Part shown: positions 25,607 to 34,471 of the stretch, in pieces
How positions within the stretch are numbered: position 1 is the stretch's first letter
How the letters are laid out: each line of letters begins with the position of its first letter
Assembly: GCA_013812505.1 (NCBI GenBank)
Contig: JACCTH010000021.1
Location: 1 to 64,000 of the forward strand
Reading direction: 5' to 3'
DNA: 64,000 bases
Origin: Acidimicrobiia bacterium
Lineage (GTDB): Bacteria > Actinomycetota > Acidimicrobiia > Spongiisociales > ZC4RG35
Translations under genes and position numbers: made by a program
The notes under the pieces: model-generated
What the model was told of the DNA's origin: nothing
Databases searched by the model: none
What the model saw: only the letters and a program-made list of their open reading frames with translations

Positions 25607-26065
25607 GTGAAAGTTGCCATCGTCATGGGTTCGGGGTCTGACCGTCCGATCATGGAGAAGGCCGGCCAGATGCTCGACCGGTTCGGGATCGAATCCTCAA
25701 CCCAGGTGCTCTCGGCCCACAAGACTCCCGATGAGGCGATTGCCTTCGCTGAAGGCGCCGCGGCCGAAGGTGTCCAAGTGATCATCGCCGGCGCCGGCAA
25801 GGCCGCTCATCTGGCCGGAGTCATGGCGGCCAAGTCGCTCCTCCCCGTGATCGGGGTTCCGCTCAGCGCCTCGCTCAACGGTCTCGACGCGTTGCTGTCG
25901 ACGGTGCAAATGCCGACGGGCATCCCCGTCGCCACGGTGGCGGTTGATGGATCCACCAACGCGGCCCTATTGGCGGTAGCGATCTTGGCGGTTGGGAACG
26001 CAGAGTTGACGGAGAAACTGGCGAGCTACCGGTCCCAGCTCGCGGCCGACACCCTGGCCGGCTAA
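25607..26065 (+). CDS. purE: N5-carboxyaminoimidazole ribonucleotide mutase
   Basis: The 152-residue class I PurE, with GTG start, has [10 protein letters not shown] near the N-terminus, the catalytic-His block SAHKTPDE and the phosphate loop [34 protein letters not shown] closes the active site. A Lys stands where E. coli PurE has Gly (GAGGAAHLPG); I believe this variant occurs in other lineages. PurK, its partner for N5-CAIR formation, is not in the window. The 3' end overlaps the convergent YcaQ-like gene by 4 bp. Confidence 0.93.
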   Translation: MKVAIVMGSGSDRPIMEKAGQMLDRFGIESSTQVLSAHKTPDEAIAFAEGAAAEGVQVIIAGAGKAAHLAGVMAAKSLLPVIGVPLSASLNGLDALLSTVQMPTGIPVATVAVDGSTNAALLAVAILAVGNAELTEKLASYRSQLAADTLAG

Positions 26066-27243
26066 GCCTTCGCGAGAGCTCCGGCCAATCCGCCGTTGTG
26101 CTCGATGACGACATCGTCGAGCTGCAACCACTCAGCCATCGTCTCTAGTTCCTCATTGATTCGAGGCGCCAGTCGCTCTGGATCCTGTCCTTTCTCGATG
26201 TGGGCGCCGCGCACTAACAATGCGGACGCCGCTCGATCGGCCTTGAGGTCAATCCGGCCAACGAGCTCCCCGTCGAAGAGGATGGGAAACACGTAATAGC
26301 CGAAGACCCGCTTCGGTTGGGGGGTGTAGATCTCGATCCGATAGTGAAAGTCGAAGAGCCGCTCGGTGCGCGGGCGGAACCAGACCACCGGATCGAACGG
26401 GCAAAGAAATGCCACGCCTTTGATGCTTCGTGGTATCGACGCGGACGGATCGAGGTAGACGTTGTCCTTCCAGCCCTCGACCCTGACTTCGATCGCCTCG
26501 CCATCGGCCACCATCTCTTCGACGATCGTCCGGCACGGCGCGTTGGCCTGGCGGTAATAGTCGGTGAGATCGGCGAAGGTAGCTACTCCCAAGTGGCGCA
26601 GGGACTTTCGCAAGAGCTCCCGGCGCTGTTCGGGCTCGGCAAGCGAACGGTTGAGAATCTCGGCTGGGAGAATCCGCTCAGTGAGGTCGTAAGTGCGTGC
26701 GAAGTTGATCCGGTTAGGAATTGTCACTTCGCCCTTGAAGAAGAGGTACTCCAACGCCGACTTGGCAAACGACCATTCCCACCATGGACCGAGCCCGGTT
26801 GCATGATGCTTTTCGATGGCAGCCGGGCGAATCGCACCCTCGCTACGGATCCGGTTGCGAATCTCGTCCATGGCCCCAGGATGAACCTCCAGGTATCCGG
26901 TGAGCGAGCGGAACACCTCCCATGTCTCCATGCGATGTCGGAAGAGGGGCCAATCCTCAATCGGGATCAGGGCAGCCACGTGCGCCCAGTACTCGATCAG
27001 CTCCCGCTTCTCGCCCCACGCCAGCTGATCGAGCAGCTTCATCGGATAATTGCCGAGGCGCGCGAAGAACGGGAGATAGTGAGCGCGGGCCACGATGTTG
27101 ACCGAGTCGATCTGTACTACGCCGACTCGGTCGATAACCCGTCTCATGTGGCGCAGCATGACCTTGCCAGTTGGGCGGGGGTCGGCGAATCCCTGGGCGG
27201 CGAGAGCGACACGACGCGCTTGTGAGATCGAAAGCGTGCGCAT
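26062..27243 (-). CDS. YcaQ/AlkZ-like winged-helix DNA glycosylase (HTH_42)
   Basis: The 393-residue protein belongs to the HTH_42/YcaQ family, whose characterised members unhook DNA interstrand crosslinks or remove bulky alkylated purines. The N-terminus has ISQARRVALAAQGF. The key Q-x-D motif is in RVGVVQIDSVNIVARAHYLP (about residues 38-57). The family's C-terminal part is seen in FLCPFDPVVWFRPRTERLF and VFGYYVFPILFDGELVGRID. QID rather than QxQ places it with YcaQ rather than the antibiotic-resistance AlkZ type. It is monocistronic and convergent with purE. Confidence 0.82.
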   Translation of the reverse strand: MRTLSISQARRVALAAQGFADPRPTGKVMLRHMRRVIDRVGVVQIDSVNIVARAHYLPFFARLGNYPMKLLDQLAWGEKRELIEYWAHVAALIPIEDWPLFRHRMETWEVFRSLTGYLEVHPGAMDEIRNRIRSEGAIRPAAIEKHHATGLGPWWEWSFAKSALEYLFFKGEVTIPNRINFARTYDLTERILPAEILNRSLAEPEQRRELLRKSLRHLGVATFADLTDYYRQANAPCRTIVEEMVADGEAIEVRVEGWKDNVYLDPSASIPRSIKGVAFLCPFDPVVWFRPRTERLFDFHYRIEIYTPQPKRVFGYYVFPILFDGELVGRIDLKADRAASALLVRGAHIEKGQDPERLAPRINEELETMAEWLQLDDVVIEHNGGLAGALAKA

Positions 27244-27273
27244 GGAACCGGCGAGGGTAGGTCGTGGGAAAGA

Positions 27274-29022
27274 TCAGAAGTTCGAGTTGGCGAAATCCTC
27301 ACGGGTCAAGGGAAAGCAGAATTCAGACTCGAGGATCTGCAAAGGACAGCTAGCGCCTCCAACAGAAAGGACAAACGAGTCGACGCTCGGATCAGAGAAC
27401 ACGGTTCCAAAGAGCGAGGTAAAGAAGACCCCGGAACCATGCGATGTGGAGAGGTTGTTCACGTGCTCGAGGCCACCGATTTCCATGTCCAAGGTCCCGC
27501 CGTCGCGCGAGAGTGTGATGGATTCCATCACGCCGGGATATGGACGGAAGTCCCAGCCTTCGAACCCACTGAGCGCCTCTTCGTCGGTCGGTCCAGATGC
27601 CCATTCTCGAAGAGCGTCCTCGGCTGTCAGCACACCTTCTCGAGGAAAGACCCAGCCGCCGAAGAACCCTGAACCAGCGCTCGTCAGCTGGCAAACAAAG
27701 AGCGGCCCTGGCGCGGAGTGAACTGCCAGCGCTGTGCGCAGGTCGACGCAAGCAGGGATCTCCCGTACTTCCTCGTCTGAAGTGCCCTGATCGAGCCCAA
27801 CTTCGGCCCACAAAGGATGCCATGAGAGACCGCTATCCCAGGTAGCCCAGAGGCCATCGGTGGTGCGAAGCCAAGCGTCGGTGGTGTCGAATGCCAACAA
27901 GTCGAGAACGTCGGAATCCGGCCGCCCAGCGGTCCTGACCGATACAGTCGAGCCCTCGGTGAGGGTGGTGACGACGCCCGAGGTTGGCTGCCCGACAACC
28001 CACCACCGAGCTTCGTCCAGGAAATCAGCCGACCAGGTGGTGGCATTGGTTTCTGGGTTTGCCGACGTATCAATCGCAGTTGCGAACTGCCAACTGGCAG
28101 CCCCGTCGGCTGACGTATAGACAACGACCGCATCCATAATCCCGTCGTTCAGGCCTACCGCAACGCGACCCTGATCTCCAAACATCTCGGGGAGTTGAAA
28201 CTCGACCTTTGCGGAACCGGTCCATGGTGGCAGGGAGATCGCGATATCGCTCCAAGTCAATCCACCATCATTGGTCTGACTCACGCCCTGGGATTGGCTC
28301 AGCGGATCGGGAAAAACACCACCGCCCAACCAACCTCTGCCATCGGCGAGAAAGGAAATCTCGCCTGGGCGAGGCAACGAGTCATTCACGACCGCCCATG
28401 ACTTTCCAGAGTCCGACGTCGAATGAAGCGAAGCGAACCCGGAGGCCGGCGGCACAAACACGGACAACCAGCCAACTTGTTCCTCGACGAAGTCGAGTTC
28501 AATCGTGCTGCCGGCATGGTGAAGAGTGGAGAGATCCTCTGCCATCGTCATCCAGTTATCGCCGCCATCAGCTGACTTCAGGATCGCCGATCCCATTGCG
28601 GGGTTGTTCACCACGACAAAGATCGTTAGCTCACCCACAAGCTCAATATCTACAATGTTGTCCCAGGACACCGGGCCTAGCGGAGGGGTTATGTTTTGCC
28701 AGGTTTGCCCTCGGTCGTCGGTTCGAAACAGAGCAGGATGAAATTCCGCCATGAACCCGTCGACGGGCTCCTCCAGCAATGCTGCCGCTACGCCTATGCC
28801 GGATGATCCAATTTCTGCGATTTCAAGCCGGACGTGAGCCGTTCTCACCGTGGATGGCGCAGGGAGGGTTGTGGATGTCGATGCATCGTGGGGTGTGGAT
28901 GTCGATACGTCGATCGCTTGATCGACACTCCCGTCGGTGCTGCCCGCCGAGCACGACCCAAGCGCAACCACGAGGCCGAGAGTCGAGAACCGACGACCCC
29001 GGATTGTGCTTCGAGGCAACAT
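27274..29022 (-). CDS. Large lipoprotein with Asp-box (BNR-like) repeats
   Basis: The 582-residue protein has a signal peptide ending LGSC (Cys24) and a Ser/Thr-rich linker. Its beta-propeller-like region has repeated Asp-box motifs at about 40-60 residue spacing: RTDDRGQTW, KSADGGDNW, STSDSGKSW, QTNDGGLTW, YTSADGAASW and ATWDSGLSW. A C-terminal segment of about 120 residues (SRDGGTLDMEIGG...) lacks them. Its architecture resembles photosynthesis-assembly/Ycf48-like or sialidase-like propellers, but no specific match can be claimed. It is a larger relative in style of the protein at 3101-4300. A surface or extracellular role is likely. Confidence 0.7.
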   Translation of the reverse strand: MLPRSTIRGRRFSTLGLVVALGSCSAGSTDGSVDQAIDVSTSTPHDASTSTTLPAPSTVRTAHVRLEIAEIGSSGIGVAAALLEEPVDGFMAEFHPALFRTDDRGQTWQNITPPLGPVSWDNIVDIELVGELTIFVVVNNPAMGSAILKSADGGDNWMTMAEDLSTLHHAGSTIELDFVEEQVGWLSVFVPPASGFASLHSTSDSGKSWAVVNDSLPRPGEISFLADGRGWLGGGVFPDPLSQSQGVSQTNDGGLTWSDIAISLPPWTGSAKVEFQLPEMFGDQGRVAVGLNDGIMDAVVVYTSADGAASWQFATAIDTSANPETNATTWSADFLDEARWWVVGQPTSGVVTTLTEGSTVSVRTAGRPDSDVLDLLAFDTTDAWLRTTDGLWATWDSGLSWHPLWAEVGLDQGTSDEEVREIPACVDLRTALAVHSAPGPLFVCQLTSAGSGFFGGWVFPREGVLTAEDALREWASGPTDEEALSGFEGWDFRPYPGVMESITLSRDGGTLDMEIGGLEHVNNLSTSHGSGVFFTSLFGTVFSDPSVDSFVLSVGGASCPLQILESEFCFPLTREDFANSNF

Positions 29023-29077
29023 TGTCCCTAAGACGCAACTGCGGCCGCCCGAGTTCCCCTGGTTAGCCTGCCGCCCA

Positions 29078-30376
29078 GTGATAGGGCGCTACTCATTGCC
29101 GGAGATGGCTCGCCTATGGACCGACGAGCACAAGCTCGAGGTTTGGAAAGAGGTAGAGAGTGCCGCCCTGGAGGCATGGGTGAAGGCTGGAACCGTGCCC
29201 TCCGAGGCGCTTTTGGCGGTCCGTCGCGCCCCTACCCCGACGCCGGCCGAGGTCCTCGCCAGGGAAAAGATCACCGATCACGACCTGGCGGCGTTCGTCG
29301 ATCTCCTGGCGGGGGCGAGTGGGGAGATGGGCCGCTGGGTCCATTTCGGGCTGACATCATCGGACGTCCTCGACACCGCGCTAGGCGTCGTCCTCGCGGA
29401 GGCCGGCGACTTACTGGCGGCCTCGGTAGCCGCAGTTTTCGAAACGGTACGGCGCCGGGCCCTGGAGGAAAAAGACACCGTCATCCTTGGCCGGACCCAT
29501 GGCGTCTGGGCCGAACCGACGTCGTTGGGTCTCAAGCTGGCGAGCTGGGCATTTGAACTAAGCCGCGCCCACGAACGAATGGTGCGCGCGACCGCGGTCG
29601 CCGCGGTCGGCAAGATCTCCGGCGCCGTTGGCAGCTACGCGCATTCGCCTCCGGAGATCGAAGCCTTTGTCTGCCAACAGCTCGGTCTCGGGATTGAACC
29701 CGCCTCTACGCAAGTGACAGCTCGGGATCGACACGCGGAATTCCTTTTAGCTATCGCCCTGGTCGGCGCGAGCCTGGAACGGATGGCAACCGAGATCCGT
29801 CACTTGCAGCGGTCCGAGGTAAGAGAGATGCGTGAACCCTTCAGCATGGGCCAAAAAGGGTCGTCGGCTATGCCCCATAAGCGCAATCCGATCGTGTCGG
29901 AGCGGATCGTTGGTATGTCTCGCTTGCTGCGCGGCTATGCCCAGGCTGGTTTGGAGAACGTCGCTCTCTGGCATGAGCGAGACATCAGCCACTCCTCCGC
30001 TGAGCGGGTGGCTTTGCCGGACGCGTGCCTTTTAGCCCACTACATGCTGGTGAAAATGGAACGTCTGGTCGACGGGCTCGTGATCGATCGTGAACGGATG
30101 CGACGCAATCTCGAAAGCACCGGGGGGTTGGTCTATAGCCAAGCTGTCTTGCTGGCTCTGATCGAGGACGGACTGTCGCGCGATATCGCCTACCGGATCG
30201 TGCAGGAGAACGCCATGCGGACGTGGGAGGACAAAACGCCGCTGCTCGAATTGCTCTTGGTGGATCCCAGGGTCCAACTCGCCCCCGAAAGGTTGCGAGC
30301 TTGTTTCGACCCTGCCCTGCAGCACACCTCGATCATTTTTGATCGACTAGCCGACACCGTTCTTCGGGCTCGATGA
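29078..30376 (+). CDS. purB: Adenylosuccinate lyase
   Basis: PurB acts twice in purine synthesis: SAICAR to AICAR and adenylosuccinate to AMP. The GTG at 29078 yields 432 residues starting (M)IGRYSLPEMARLWTDEHK, which fits the family's RYSxPEM opening. Longer in-frame readings add non-conserved residues. The fumarase/aspartase superfamily signature is GSSAMPHKRNPI, with HFGLTSSDVLDTA and LGRTHGVWAEPTSLGLK also present. The stop overlaps the antiporter ATG (ATGA), an unusual partner for a purine gene. Confidence 0.95.
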   Translation: MIGRYSLPEMARLWTDEHKLEVWKEVESAALEAWVKAGTVPSEALLAVRRAPTPTPAEVLAREKITDHDLAAFVDLLAGASGEMGRWVHFGLTSSDVLDTALGVVLAEAGDLLAASVAAVFETVRRRALEEKDTVILGRTHGVWAEPTSLGLKLASWAFELSRAHERMVRATAVAAVGKISGAVGSYAHSPPEIEAFVCQQLGLGIEPASTQVTARDRHAEFLLAIALVGASLERMATEIRHLQRSEVREMREPFSMGQKGSSAMPHKRNPIVSERIVGMSRLLRGYAQAGLENVALWHERDISHSSAERVALPDACLLAHYMLVKMERLVDGLVIDRERMRRNLESTGGLVYSQAVLLALIEDGLSRDIAYRIVQENAMRTWEDKTPLLELLLVDPRVQLAPERLRACFDPALQHTSIIFDRLADTVLRAR

Positions 30377-32523
30377 CCGAAACCTTCGGCGCCGCCAGCC
30401 ATAACGATCTCCTTCACCTCCTGGTGATGGTGGCTGTCCTCCTGGCCAGTGCCCGGCTGCTGGGGGAGGTGTTTTCCCGATTGAGACAGCCGACCGTGAT
30501 CGGCGAGATCATGGCCGGAGTGATCCTCGGTCCGTCTGTGCTCGGTGCGCTCGCCCCCGGCTTGGCCGCCTGGACGCTTCCGCAAAACGCAACCCAAGGA
30601 CATTTGCTCGAGCTGGTGGGCTTGATCGGAGTCATGCTGTTGCTAGTGGTAATTGGGATCGAAACCGATCTCGTCCTGATCCGACGGAAGGCTCGCACCG
30701 CGATCGGAGTCTCGGTCGGAGGGTTGATCCTCCCGCTGATCATGGGCCTTTTGTTGGGGCTCGTGTTCCCCGCCGATCTCCTGGCCGATCCCAATCAGCG
30801 GACGGTCTTCGCTCTCTTCCTCGCCGCCGCCATGTCGATCACCGCCATTCCGGTCTTGGCCAAAGTTTTGATCGACCTGGGGATGATGCGCCGTGACATT
30901 GGCCAGACGATGCTGGCCGCGGCGATGGTCGACGACCTCGCCGGATGGACATTGTTAGGGATCATCACCTCGCTGGCGTCAGTCGGGCGTCTCGAAGCCG
31001 GTGCCGTGGCGATCTCGCTTTTGACTGTGGCTGGGTTTGTGGCTGTCACTGCTCTGGCCGGCCGGGTGCTCGTCACCCGGACGCTGGCGGTTGTGCAGGA
31101 CCGGCTGACCAGCCGCGACCGCTTGCTCACAGTTGTGATCGTCTTGGCCTTTGCGTGGGCGGCGTTCTCACAATGGCTCGGGCTCGAGCCGGTGATCGGC
31201 GCCTTTGCCATCGGGATTCTGTTCGGTCAGATGCGACGCCTGCCGGCCAATGTCCCTCAGCGATTGGAATCGGTGGCGTTGGGAGTCTTCGGCCCCATCT
31301 TCTTCGCAATCGCGGGCCTCAAGGTAAACGTGCCGAATCTTGCGCAACCACGGCTGCTCGGGTTTACAGCCATCGTCATCTTGGTCGCGACGGTTTCGAA
31401 GGTGGTGGGCGCTTATGTAGGTGCTCGCTACCTCTCCGGGCAGAAGCCGTTGATCGCGCTGGCATACGGCGTTGGCATGAATGCTCGCGGCGCGGTCGGG
31501 TTCATTATCGGCGCGGTTGGTCTCGCACTCGGATTGATCTCCCAAGACGTCTACTCGATGATCGTGGTGATGGCAGTGGTCACCTCGATCATGGCCCCCT
31601 TCGGCTTGCGGGCGATATTCCGCCGTATCGCGCCCGAGGGCCAGGAGCTTGTCCGCTTAGCGCGGGAGAGCGCTTCCGAAGGGACGTTGATCGCCGGAAT
31701 CCGGCGGGTGCTGCTGCCGGTTCGTCCACGCCCGGGCACCTTTGGCGGCGCCACGGCGTTTGGAGGCGCGCAGGCGATTGAGGCCATCCTGCTCGGAAAG
31801 CTCGCTCGCCGGCACGGGCTGGCAGTGACGCTGTTCTCGGTGGGCTCCCGCCAGGCCTACGAATTCTTGGGAAGCATCGAGCATCTCTTTACCAGGGCGG
31901 AAGTGACCAAACGGGTGGTCGAGAGCGACAACGCCGTAACGGCTGTGATCAACGAGGCGCAACGCGACTACGACCTCGTAGTGTTGGGAGCGACCGAGAT
32001 CGACAGCACCGCCGAAGCCCTATTCGGCGGCATAGTGGACGAGGTTGTGCGACTGGCCCCGGTGCCGACGATGGTGGTGCGCGGCGGGAACATCACTGAG
32101 AGCTGGCGCCCGCGGCGGATTGTGGTTCCCACCGACGGAACCCCCAATTCGCGGAGAGCAGCCGAGTTGGCGTTCGCCGTCGCCGACCGCGATTCGGTCG
32201 TGACGATCGTCCACGTGGTCACCCGCCATTCGTCGATCACGGGCAGCTTTCGAGATCGCGCCGCGGCGCGACACGAGATCGGCCACCAACTCACCGCCGA
32301 CTTGCGCCAGCTGGGGGAATCGATCGGCATCGCTACCGAGACCGAGGTGAGGATGGGCCCCGAGCCAGAGGACGCCATCCTCGAAACGGCCCGCCGGACC
32401 CAAGCCGACCTCGTCATCCTGGGAACAGGCGTACGCGCCGCTTCCAGCCGCCTCTTCCTGGGCCCCCGCGTCGAGCGCATCCTCACCGCCTGCCCCTGCC
32501 CGGTCGTGGTATTGAACACCTAA
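30373..32523 (+). CDS. CPA2-type cation/proton antiporter fused to two universal stress protein domains
   Basis: The 716-residue protein has an N-terminal Na+/H+ exchanger domain (about residues 10-410) with a dozen hydrophobic segments. It contains the cation-site Asp pair in AAMVDDLAGWTLLGI and the MNARGAVGFIIGAVGLALG block. Two USP domains follow, at about 435-570 and 577-716. The second has the complete ATP-type G-x2-G-x9-G-S/T pattern (LGTGVRAASSRLFLGPRVERIL), while the first is less clear. It probably exchanges Na+ or K+ for H+, gated by nucleotide binding to the USP part. It is translationally coupled to purB. Confidence 0.85.
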   Translation: MTETFGAASHNDLLHLLVMVAVLLASARLLGEVFSRLRQPTVIGEIMAGVILGPSVLGALAPGLAAWTLPQNATQGHLLELVGLIGVMLLLVVIGIETDLVLIRRKARTAIGVSVGGLILPLIMGLLLGLVFPADLLADPNQRTVFALFLAAAMSITAIPVLAKVLIDLGMMRRDIGQTMLAAAMVDDLAGWTLLGIITSLASVGRLEAGAVAISLLTVAGFVAVTALAGRVLVTRTLAVVQDRLTSRDRLLTVVIVLAFAWAAFSQWLGLEPVIGAFAIGILFGQMRRLPANVPQRLESVALGVFGPIFFAIAGLKVNVPNLAQPRLLGFTAIVILVATVSKVVGAYVGARYLSGQKPLIALAYGVGMNARGAVGFIIGAVGLALGLISQDVYSMIVVMAVVTSIMAPFGLRAIFRRIAPEGQELVRLARESASEGTLIAGIRRVLLPVRPRPGTFGGATAFGGAQAIEAILLGKLARRHGLAVTLFSVGSRQAYEFLGSIEHLFTRAEVTKRVVESDNAVTAVINEAQRDYDLVVLGATEIDSTAEALFGGIVDEVVRLAPVPTMVVRGGNITESWRPRRIVVPTDGTPNSRRAAELAFAVADRDSVVTIVHVVTRHSSITGSFRDRAAARHEIGHQLTADLRQLGESIGIATETEVRMGPEPEDAILETARRTQADLVILGTGVRAASSRLFLGPRVERILTACPCPVVVLNT

Positions 32524-32525
32524 CT

Positions 32526-32575
32526 GCGAACCCTGGGTTCGCAGCGTTGTTGTACAACGACCCCAGCCCACAGAA
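32526..32575 (+). repeat. Left inverted repeat of DUF559 cassette 2
   Basis: The 50-nt repeat begins 2 bp after the antiporter stop. It contains a perfect palindrome, GCGAACCC-T-GGGTTCGC (32526-32542), then CGTTGTTGTACAACG, and ends CCAGCCCACAGAA. It matches 33531-33580 in reverse complement at 41 of 50 positions. The hairpins could also serve as the antiporter terminator. Confidence 0.75.
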
Positions 32576-32619
32576 TCGAACCCCTTCCAACGCGTCTCGA
32601 TCTCTGGCACGGTTGCTCG

Positions 32620-33522
32620 ATGAAGATCGACTACGAGTTGGGTGAGCTCGCGACATCACAGGCGGGCTATCTCGGTCACGACCAGGCCGTGAGCCGTGGG
32701 CTTAGCGAAGGTGCCATCCGTTGGCGGGTGGAACAGAACATCTGGGCGCCGGCCGGACGCGGCCTCTATCGCGTCAACGGCATAACCGGCGATTATCGGG
32801 GCGTACTTCGGGGAGCCATGGCAATCCTGCCCGATCCGACCGTGTCACACGAGTCGGCGGCGGAAGCACATGACATGAAGTTCGTGCGAAGAGAACTGGC
32901 CGTCGTTACGGTTCATGCCGGCACCACCCACGAGTTCCCCGGCGTGAAGATCCATCGTTCGATCGATCTCTTTCCCGACCACCGGTCACTTGTCTCCGGC
33001 CTCAACACCACCACGCCAGCTCGAACACTTAATGACCTGGCAGCCGTGCTTCGTCCCGAGCACATGGCACGGGTCCTGGACGAAGAACTGGCCGCCAGTC
33101 CCGGCCTCATCGACGAAGTTCAGACGGTATTCGGAGAAGTGGCAAGGCGCGGACGGAACGGCTCGGGCCTCATGCGATCGCTGCTTGACGAACGGGTTGG
33201 TTCGAGTCTGATCAGTGCGACGAAACTGGAACGTGTCGGGATGAACGTCTTCGACGTTGGCGGACTCCCGCGGCCGGTGTTTCAGTACCCGGCGCCGTGG
33301 GACCCATCTCGGCGGATCGACTTCGCGTGGCCGTTTTGTCGGGTCGGCTGCGAATGCGATAGCCGTCGTTGGCATACCCGAGTCAACGATTTTCAGAACG
33401 ATCGCGCCCGCGACAATCTCGCCCTGAATCACAACTGGCGCATCTACCGGTTCACCTGGGAGGACTTTCGCTTACGCCCTGCGATGGTCGTTGCCCAACT
33501 GCAAGCGGCGCTCGCGGCATAA
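32620..33522 (+). CDS. AbiEi-like N-terminal domain plus DUF559 (PD-(D/E)XK nuclease-like) protein, cassette 2
   Basis: The 300-residue protein opens with a winged-helix-type segment (SQAGYLGHDQAVSRGLSEGA) of the AbiEi kind. A middle domain has SHESAAEAHDMKF and VKIHRSIDL. It ends in a Vsr-like DUF559 domain: RRIDFAWPFCRVGCECDSRR, then WHTRVNDFQNDRARDNLALN and the YRFTWEDFRLRP tail. The Asp of RIDF and the ECDSRRWH stretch match the family's metal-site region better than the paralogue at 13554-14519, so this copy may be the active one. No toxin partner is adjacent. It sits between convergent antiporter and ROK genes inside 50-nt inverted repeats. Confidence 0.82.
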   Translation: MKIDYELGELATSQAGYLGHDQAVSRGLSEGAIRWRVEQNIWAPAGRGLYRVNGITGDYRGVLRGAMAILPDPTVSHESAAEAHDMKFVRRELAVVTVHAGTTHEFPGVKIHRSIDLFPDHRSLVSGLNTTTPARTLNDLAAVLRPEHMARVLDEELAASPGLIDEVQTVFGEVARRGRNGSGLMRSLLDERVGSSLISATKLERVGMNVFDVGGLPRPVFQYPAPWDPSRRIDFAWPFCRVGCECDSRRWHTRVNDFQNDRARDNLALNHNWRIYRFTWEDFRLRPAMVVAQLQAALAA

Positions 33523-33530
33523 TTTCGTCG

Positions 33531-33580
33531 TTCTGTGGGCTGGAGTCGTTGTTGTACAACGACCCGAACCCTGGGTTTGC
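33531..33580 (-). repeat. Right inverted repeat of DUF559 cassette 2
   Basis: In reverse complement the 50 nt read GCAAACCCAGGGTTCGGG, then GTTGTACAAC, then CCAGCCCACAGAA, matching the left copy at 41 of 50 positions. The repeat ends exactly on the first base of the ROK gene's stop codon complement. Confidence 0.75.
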
Positions 33581-34461
33581 TAAATACCCACCAACCACGC
33601 CGCTCCGCGGACCCCAGACGAGTCGCCGTGGCGGTTCTTCAACAGCGGCGTTTGAACCCTCTCCGAGAACACATAACGGTCCCAGCGGGAGGGGGTTTGG
33701 GTGTAGATCTCGTCGACGTTGCTCATCCCGCCTCCGAGGACGATGGCGTCGGGGTCGAGCACGTTGATGATTGTCGCCAGCCCCCGGGCCAGGCGGTCGC
33801 AGTAATCGGCGAGGTGCGCTGACGCCTCGGGATCATCCCGGCGCGATGCTTCGACCACTTCTTTCGCCGACGCCGCTCCGGAGAGCGAGGCGAAGCCGGT
33901 CCCAGAAAGAAACGTTTCGATGCAGCCGTGAAGACCGCAGTAACACGACGGGCCGGGCAACTCATCTGGGCGCGGCCAAGGCAGGGGATTGTGGCCCCAT
34001 TCACCTGCCACCCCGTTGGGACCGTCAAGCGCTCGACGATCCACCACGACTCCGCCCCCAACCCCGGTGCCAATGATGACCCCGAAGATGACCCGATAGG
34101 ACGCCCCCGCTCCGTCAGCCGCCTCCGACAAGGCAAAACAATCGGCGTCATTCCGCAAGACCACCTCGCGGCCCAGTGCGCGCTCGAGGTCGGCGTGGAG
34201 AGGCTTGCCGTTGAGGTAGACGGCGTTGGAGTTCCGCAGAGTTCCACCTGAGATCGACCCGGGAGTTCCGATCCCGATCGCCGCCGCGACCGGTCCGGCC
34301 TTTCCTTCCAGGTCCGTGACCAGTTTCCCGATTGCCCGCAACGTGGCTTCGTAGTCGCCTCGTGGAGTCTCGATCCGCAAACGAGCCGGCTCCGCGCCCA
34401 GAGGATCGAGCACCACCCCTTCGATCTTCGTTCCGCCGAGGTCGATTCCGATTCGATTCAT
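33580..34461 (-). CDS. ROK-family sugar kinase (fructokinase / N-acetylglucosamine kinase type)
   Basis: From ATG 34461 this 293-residue ROK kinase begins with the phosphate loop MNRIGIDLGGTKIEGVVLD. It has the DNDA-like RNDADCFALSEA block, the catalytic Asp in that block, and GTGVGGGVVVD. The zinc site is HNPLPW...CYCGLHGCIETFLSGTGF, very close to the layout of E. coli Mak and NagK, so fructose or GlcNAc/mannose phosphorylation is likely. Longer readings overlap the upstream LCP gene. It lies 10 bp after the LCP gene and may share its transcript. Confidence 0.9.
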   Translation of the reverse strand: MNRIGIDLGGTKIEGVVLDPLGAEPARLRIETPRGDYEATLRAIGKLVTDLEGKAGPVAAAIGIGTPGSISGGTLRNSNAVYLNGKPLHADLERALGREVVLRNDADCFALSEAADGAGASYRVIFGVIIGTGVGGGVVVDRRALDGPNGVAGEWGHNPLPWPRPDELPGPSCYCGLHGCIETFLSGTGFASLSGAASAKEVVEASRRDDPEASAHLADYCDRLARGLATIINVLDPDAIVLGGGMSNVDEIYTQTPSRWDRYVFSERVQTPLLKNRHGDSSGVRGAAWLVGI

Positions 34462-34471
34462 TTTGGCCGGT

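Noticed and set aside
25607-26065. Lys in the Pur[11 protein letters not shown] loop as a sign of altered activity
   Set aside because: The catalytic His and all other motifs are intact, the operon context is purD-purE, and I believe this loop variant occurs in other bacteria.
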